Source of the DNA: Melitaea cinxia
Taxonomy: Eukaryota; Arthropoda; Insecta; Lepidoptera; Nymphalidae
Assembly (NCBI RefSeq): GCF_905220565.1
Contig: NC_059415.1
Coordinates: 67,001 to 131,000 of the forward strand
DNA length: 64,000 nt
Reading direction: 5' to 3'
Positions 57,467-64,000 of the stretch are shown here, in pieces. The position numbers were made by a program, and so were the translations under genes. Under the pieces are notes generated by a model that worked only from the letters and a program-made list of their open reading frames with translations, was not told the DNA's origin and did no database searches. Position 1 is the stretch's first letter. Each line of letters opens with the position of its first letter.

Positions 57467-58957
57467 ATCTTAATAAGACAGTGTTGATTGGTAAGTGATG
57501 CAGGAAGTAAGTGCCGTAAATAACTTGAGAGTGTGAAAACAAATAGCGGCGGTGAAACACTGCTCCAGATCCGGCGGCGGATTGGTGTGTAGAAGAAGTC
57601 GATGTTTGCGAAGAATTTAGCGAGCGTGTGTCCATTGTTAATATCGTGTTTAATTGTTATTATTATAGAAATATTATATTATACGTATATTATATAAGTT
57701 ATATACCAAAATTAAAATATAAATAAAGAACAATAGTAAATATTTAGCTTTAGTTATGATTTGAAAAATGAATAATATGAAGCTTATTTGAAAGTAGGAT
57801 ATTCAGCGTAAATTCTCTAGTTTGGTCGTCTTTCTAAAACATTTTAATTTAGACAAAGATCTGGTAGGTAATAAAATTTTAATTGCATTATGTCAAAATA
57901 CATGTCTGAGTTATTAACATTTCAAAACATATAATAAATGATTCAAGTATACACAGTGCGAAGGTTGTAAAATGAATGAATGATATTTTAACTTATTTTT
58001 TTTAAAGTTTATTTAACACTGCGATATAAATAGATTTGTTTTCACGTAACATAAAGTTCGCCGCACAATGCACACAGCCCGCTGCTCCACTTGCCCGCCC
58101 AGCGCGTCGCACGCGACACGTTGCTCGCGATATTTACATTTATTTATAGCTATTTACCGCGTTTATGTACGAACGTGCGCCTTCTATGTGCAATGTTTCC
58201 ATTTGAATAAATGAAATGTGAATGAAACTGTTACACTTATGATTATTAAACGTCGAAAGTAGTCATAAAAGTTGCAGAGTTTATGTAAAATAGTCTCTTA
58301 CAGTATTGCAAAGAAGCGAATTTTGGGTAATTTCAAAACGTTTTATGGTTTAATCAAAATAAAAAAATACTTGTAGATATAGTGCTAACCAGCTCATGAA
58401 TTGCTAATGTCAATAAAGCATGAATATTTGTCTGTCGTCAAATGGAGCAGCTTTCTTCGCCTAAATTAATATAAAATCGAATATTTGCGGAAGGAAACCG
58501 AGCGCGACGACAAAGAGAGAATTATGCAAATGCTATAATATTTAAGTTACCATATTATTTAAGTTCCGGGTTTCTCCGCTAATCAACTTAGCGGTGACAA
58601 CTTTCGTGAAAGCGCTCGCGGACACCGGTCGACACTGCCGGGTCAAGAGCGGCGGTCATGAGCGGCTATGGGAACAATAATGTTACATACGCTAAACATA
58701 CTATAAAACTCTACGACGGGCCACTTACAGTGTGAGAATGAAAGAATGATGGTTACATAAGATTAACACCACTGCCATAAATGTTTATTGCTTGTTGAAT
58801 TGACAATAAAAATTCTTAAAATTTGTCCGCAAATACTTTAAACATTAAAAGCTGACGTTACCTTGACACCTACGAGTGTATGTTATAGGGGCTGTTTGTT
58901 ATGTTGTTTCCGCAACGAAACAGGAATTATTAATGCTTTTAATAATTTTGTTAATAT
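57465..58957. other. intergenic DNA
   Basis: GC-richer patches lie at 58060-58130 and 58600-58660. No gene is supported. Confidence 0.4.
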
Positions 58958-58967
58958 CGTATGTTAT

Positions 58968-59275
58968 GACGCCGCGTTGGCGCAACGGTTGCGGGTTCGA
59001 TCCCCGCACATGACTAACATTTGTGTTGGCCATACAGGTGTTTGCCGTGATCTGGGTATTTGTGCAGTAGTTGTGGGTCTCCCCACCGTGCCTCGGAGAG
59101 CACGTTAAGCAGTCGGTCCCGGTTGTTATCATGTACACCTGATAGCGATCGTTACTCATAGTAGGGAATATATCTGCTAACCCACATAGGAGCAGCGTGG
59201 TGGATTAAGCTCTGATCCTTCTCCTACATCGGGGAAAGAGACCTATGCCCAGTAGTGGGATATTACAGGCTGAAG
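58968..59275 (+). mobile_element. tRNA-derived SINE, family C, with target duplication
   Basis: The 10-mer CGTATGTTAT at 58958-58967 recurs at 59276-59285, so the element is 308 bp. The head GCCGCGTTGGCGCAACGGTT and GGGTTCGATCCCCGCAC provide A- and B-like boxes. The tail carries GGTGGATTAAGCTCTGATCC, CTATGCCCAGTAGTGGGATA and ends TTACAGGCTGAAG. Fragments of it lie at 22583, 61971 and 63855. Confidence 0.85.
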
Positions 59276-59285
59276 CGTATGTTAT

Positions 59286-61464
59286 TAAATTTTGAACATC
59301 TGTAACAATAAAACTGATATATTTGAAGTTAAATCATATCCAAATAGATTATTCTAATTGTGATTGTTATATTGTTGAGTTTGTTATTGTTTTTCACTTT
59401 CTTGCTAACGACGTACAACTTGAAATACAAAAGCGGTCGCAGCATCCGATACGAATGAAGATCCGATGGACTTTCTATTTTATTGACCCGCAGCAACAGG
59501 TTAACGACAGGTTAGCGGCGGGTTAGCGGCGGGTCCGCGGGTGTTTGTTGAGAAACAATGGATCGACCGGATTGAGATGTCGCTTTATGAATATTTAAGG
59601 ACGCAGACACACTGACGACTTTCTGCACTCACGTAAAGTTTACACTGTTGATGACGACTACTAATATATAATGATGAACTCAAAGTTGTTTTTCTATTCA
59701 ACATTCACATATTTGAATCACTATCTTTAAAATGTTAAGCTTGTTTTTTCGACGAGAAGGAATTATTAAATCTATTTAATCATACATTAATAAGTGAACC
59801 AACCGTAATTAGATAATAAATAAAATAATATATGTAATTAGCTTGTTACGTAAGTTATGTATATATATTTGCATTAACTTTTATTTGAGCTCATTAAAAA
59901 AACTAAATCAAAACATTGAAAGGAGAAAGTGAATTAATAATAGCGAAAATTTAAAACGTGTCATTTATGAAACGTAATTTAAATATTACAGCATCGAATG
60001 TAATTTATGTGTATAATTATTAAGTAAGCGAGTATAATATTTTAAATTAAGATGAGATAAAAGCGAATATATTGAATTGAACCAATTTGGCATACGATTT
60101 TGATACTCATTGACACTGAATGTTAATAATGAAAATTTGTTATTCAACTTAATTACATATTGTTGAAAATGTTTTTAAAATATTCATAGAAATATTTTTG
60201 GTGAAAGCATTTGTCTCTATGTTAATTAAAATAGTTTTAACTATAGACCACTTTAAGGTAAATTTTTTGATAAAACACTTGATAGTCAGTCGGTCCAGTG
60301 TGTGTGCGACCTCACGCCCTTGAGTCGCAGTGAAAGTCACGCGTGTGTTTACGAGATGTTCTCCGACGAGCGCGCCGCGCGGCGACACGACGCTATTGTC
60401 GCAGCTTTCCAATATCGCCTCCGCAGATGAATCTCATCAGAAACACAGTTTTTGTTCATTGTCGCGTATGATTTCACTCCTTCGATATCTTCAAGAGTCC
60501 ATTGTTGACTGGATTTATTGACGTTACTTTTATTTTATTTGCTGCTATTACTACACAATCTCTACAAATTATAAAAAAGCGTCAAGACCGATATGGGTGG
60601 TTCGTTTCGTTGATACTGGGGGGATTTATATGTGGGTATTTAAGTGTTATAATATTCAAAATTTATACTTATTACATGTCTGTACGAAAATATCTAAAAA
60701 AAAATGTGACTAGAACTTCTTTAAAGAGGTCTCTACTTTAAGTAAAATATATATTTATATTGTAAATATAGAATTTTTGAAAAAATTACAGCTACTGATT
60801 ATAAGACACTCGTCCTATGTCCACCGGGTCACCGGGTCACCATGGGTAAGTGTTGAGCAACAAGCTCACGGGTGACTGGACTCTGTTCGCTCACGCTCCA
60901 CCGCCCGGGAACAACCCACATACATATACACTAACTGATTATATAATGTTGATTGCGACCTGTAATACTATGCTACTGTATTTGAAAATAACAATATACT
61001 TGACCAGCACAACGATAGTCAGTGTATTATGTGCTCCACTTCTCTGTGTAGTTATGTAGTGATCTATAGTCAATAGTCTTTATTCTTCATACGCTATGAA
61101 TGTAAGCAGATTATTCGCACTGGTAGCGCCAGCCAGCTTACACCCTCAACATACAGATTTTCTTACACAAATACAAAAATATTTTTTTATCCAAGCTGTT
61201 GAAGCCTTCGACAGTCTTATCATCAGTGAATTAAATCTTCATGTTTTAAAATAAGTATTGGTTTTATTTTTTCATTAAAACTGACGCAAACTATTGACTA
61301 CATAACGCGTATTGACGGTAGTTGTAGACGTTGATAATTGTCTCCGGTGCACACTTGGACATTAGTTCTGTCCGTTCACCGGTATGGCTTGGGTATCTTT
61401 ACTACGAGTGTTAACTACTCTCTAAGAACTTCTCTACAGCTCGACAATTGCTTGGATACATAAA
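59286..61464. other. intergenic DNA
   Basis: At 59495-59535 a short GGTTAGCGGCG-type direct repeat occurs. A frame at 60502-60741 would encode two hydrophobic segments but lacks an ATG. No gene is called. Confidence 0.35.
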
Positions 61465-61703
61465 TAAATAAATATCTACAACATACAGACACGGTCATCT
61501 GTTCCTAAAGTAAGCAACTTAATGCTTGTGTTATAGGTAAAGCGACTGATATAGCTACATTTTTTTTTCGATAAACATACTTATAAATAATACATATATA
61601 AATAAATATTATATATATTACACCCAGACCCGGGGTGGGTATTGAACTCACGAGCCCCGCAGCAGAACGCAGGGTCACTACAAACTGCATCAACGGACGA
61701 GTC
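61465..61703 (-). mobile_element. tRNA-derived SINE, family E (minus)
   Basis: It has the same order of landmarks as 54668: GTTCCTAAAGTAAGCAACTT, GATATAGCTACATTTTTTTT and CCCGGGGTGGGTATTGAACT. The B box has lost one consensus base (TATTGAACTCAC). Confidence 0.8.
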
Positions 61704-61970
61704 AATATATACTTACAACAAACTCGACGGTCATACGAGTGTCATTATTAGCCGTTTTTGATTTCTAAGTATTGTAGTTTGTCACAATCTTTGGCTCTAC
61801 ATCAATTATTTTAAAATAAATACACCTAATTATGATTAAGTAAGTTAAACTGTCGATTAATATTCATTTTTTTATATTTTTCCCATTTGAAAAAATAATA
61901 AAAATGAAAAACTATCAAAATAACAGTAATGAGCTTTTAACATTTTCAAATAAACACAATATGTATTAGA
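61704..61970. other. intergenic DNA
   Basis: AT-rich with nothing recognisable. Confidence 0.4.
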
Positions 61971-62070
61971 TATGGAGCAGTGTGGTGGATTAAGCTCTGA
62001 TCCTTCTCCTACATGGGGAAAGAGGCCTATGCCCAGTAGTGGGGTATTACAGGCTGAAGCGAAGCGTAAT
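61971..62070 (+). repeat. SINE family C, 3' fragment
   Basis: TATGGAGCAGTGTGGTGGAT through GGCCTATGCCCAGTAGTGGG to GGCTGAAGCG matches the tail of 58968-59275. The tRNA-related head is missing. Confidence 0.8.
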
Positions 62071-63854
62071 ACAGTAATTTTATTGAGGTTAGTTTTTGTA
62101 TGTAAATATATATGCATATATCACAGGTAACAATATTCTGTTCGACAAATAATGGTATAACTCGTCGCTAAATAGTGCGCTAAACTGCGTCTTCCGTCGT
62201 TAATTACACACTATTTTCAATGCACCTATTTGTACGGACGATGAAGTACTTTCGATTGATTAACTTCCTAAATTAGCTTTCTCTTGATAAATTATATCGT
62301 GGAAAATATTTGAATATTTAAACCTTTTATGAAACAAATTTAATTATTATTAAATTGTATCAATGTGATAATTTCAGTCTGAATATATTAAAAAATAGTT
62401 GACGTTGTTATATAAATATTGGTAAAGAAATATATTTAAAAAAAATGTTTAAATAAATGACGTATAAATAAAAAGCCTCGGACAGCGCGAGCGGTGTGAA
62501 GGACGTCATTATACTCGAAGTTTTCTTTCGTATAAAGCTCGAGCATTTAATGCACTATTGATACAAAACTGTGTCAGAATTTATAACAATTTTTTTTACT
62601 AAGAAAAGTGAGTACCACTAATCTCGGTATTTTGTCTTGTGGTGTAAAACCAAGACCGTCCGATGACCGTATTATTGTTGGTTTAATTTTAAAATATTTA
62701 CGATTAAAATAATAAATAAAACAACATACCTTGACTAAAAGCTGCGACACTATAAATTCACTATCCACGAATCACTTGAAAAAAAATCCAATAATAATAA
62801 TAATATTTTCAAAAATCAGCGCTCGACTGAATCACATTTTCCAACCAAAAATGGTTCATCTTCACATAAAGTATAAGATGTATTAGTTTGAATCTCCCTG
62901 GGCGCGTGTGGACCGGCCGTCGCTCGACTAGCTACTGAGAGAAGCAGAGAGCGGACATACAGCACTGCTGAGGCCTGCCTGAGGCAGCGCTGTTACGCCA
63001 ACCATCTTAGTGCCTCTATAGCCATTAGAAGCAAGTCATAGTGTTAGAATTAGAATATGTATCGTTCAATATTTACAAGATCAATATCTACTGTTTATAT
63101 TCATTGAGAGATTTCGTAAACAATAAAGTTGTATAATTTGTAATCGTCCTCTTTGAGGGTGATTACTAATGATGTCTCTACATATTGTGAAGGGGTTCTG
63201 TGTCCCTTTTTATTGCCAGGTTATGCCCTTATAGATGTCGCATAAAAATGTGGTCGATAGCTATTTAAGTAAAACAGTGAAGTGTATCTTAACTGAAGAA
63301 GTTAAAGTCATTGCGAACGAAACTTGAATAAAGAATCATTTTAATAAGATGCTCGGATCATTGAGCAGAAGATCAGTATCACATATGCATACTTAAGCCT
63401 TTTTGAATTGAAGAGATGAATCTGCAGTTCTCGAGTTGTGGAACCAACGTGTAATTGCTACTTTAATACTCGTTCCGAATTGCATAGTTTGTAGAGAATT
63501 ATAATCATAATCAATTTAAATCAACAATGTTCGTGAGATGCGATGACGCAAAACCAGAACATACATAATATGTGTGCGAGAACATGTATAATATAACTCT
63601 GACTGCGACAGTTATTTATTGGAGTTAGATTACGTATCGCCACGCGTTGTCTCAAAAAGGTAAAGAATTCCAAAAATAATATCTGAAATATTTGTATGAA
63701 TTCCTGTAGTAATGCAAGGTAATATTTAAAATTTTGCGACATGTTGTTAATTGCTGTCGCTTTTGGAGACATGTTGCCACACAAACACTCTGTGTACGAG
63801 TAAAGTCGGTGCCATTGTCGTCAGATATTACACCAGACTACTGTAGGGAATGTA
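62071..63854. other. intergenic DNA
   Basis: A (TAA)n-like run lies at 62792-62805, and a GC-richer patch lies at 62895-63000. No gene is supported. Confidence 0.4.
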
Positions 63855-64000
63855 CCTCCAGCATGAACCTCCTCCAGTAGAATTAACTCCTGTGTCAGGG
63901 GTCTGGAAACACACAATACACAAGCACAAACGACCAGAACGCGACAAACATATGTATGACTAATACAAATGTTTGCCATGTGCGGGGATCGAACCTGCAA
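63855..64000 (-). mobile_element. SINE family C head, cut by window end (minus)
   Basis: In the minus reading TTGCAGGTTCGATCCCCGCA, then CAAACATTTGTATTAGTCAT, matches the head and body start of the 58968 copy. It runs off the right end of the window. Confidence 0.65.

Overview
The window reads as lepidopteran (butterfly or moth) nuclear DNA. The evidence is TTAGG-type telomeric repeats carrying GC-rich retroelements of the TRAS/SART kind, several repeat families I recognise from Lepidoptera, AT-rich intergenic DNA, eukaryotic tRNA genes (one with an intron) and a spliced gene with a 139-nt intron. I see no bacterial, plasmid or viral genes.

Layout. Positions 1-4250 are subtelomere-like: two CCTAA-type arrays with a composite 11-bp unit enclose minus-strand, poly(A)-tailed non-LTR elements. 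One is an ORF1 (gag)-only element and one is a 5'-truncated copy inserted into its 5' end, with a 15-bp target-site duplication. The CCTAA orientation would put the chromosome end to the left if this is a true end. From 4250 to 15400 the DNA is almost entirely nested interspersed repeats. From 15488 to 17233 there are three tRNA genes: Asn(GTT), Glu(TTC) and intron-containing Leu(CAA). From 17.8 to 22.8 kb there are more repeats, including a ~280-bp tandem array and an LTR-like unit.

Host protein genes lie in 24.0-32.2 kb. At 24041-24553 (+) is a single-exon gene matching TSEN15, a subunit of the tRNA-splicing endonuclease. At 26626-32158 (-) is a two-exon gene for a ~1.8 kDa x 10^2 class (1,797-residue) secreted, disordered, almost cysteine-free protein. 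The two are convergent. The tRNA endonuclease gene and an intron-bearing tRNA share the window, which is probably coincidence.

From 32.2 to 64 kb I find no convincing protein gene of the host. There is a second tRNA-Asn(GTT), identical to the first, at 44803-44876, and many SINEs, MITE-like elements and LINE fragments. The rest is AT-rich intergenic DNA with no coding sequence that I can support; it could be regulatory or intronic DNA of genes outside the window.

The most interesting signals are the nested telomeric retroelements, the composite telomeric unit, two tRNA-derived fold-back elements (45724-45886 and 43013-43080), and a palindrome whose core is flipped between two near-identical 1-kb repeat copies (11.3 and 34.0 kb). 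Repeat family letters (A-G) are my own labels for this window, not database names.
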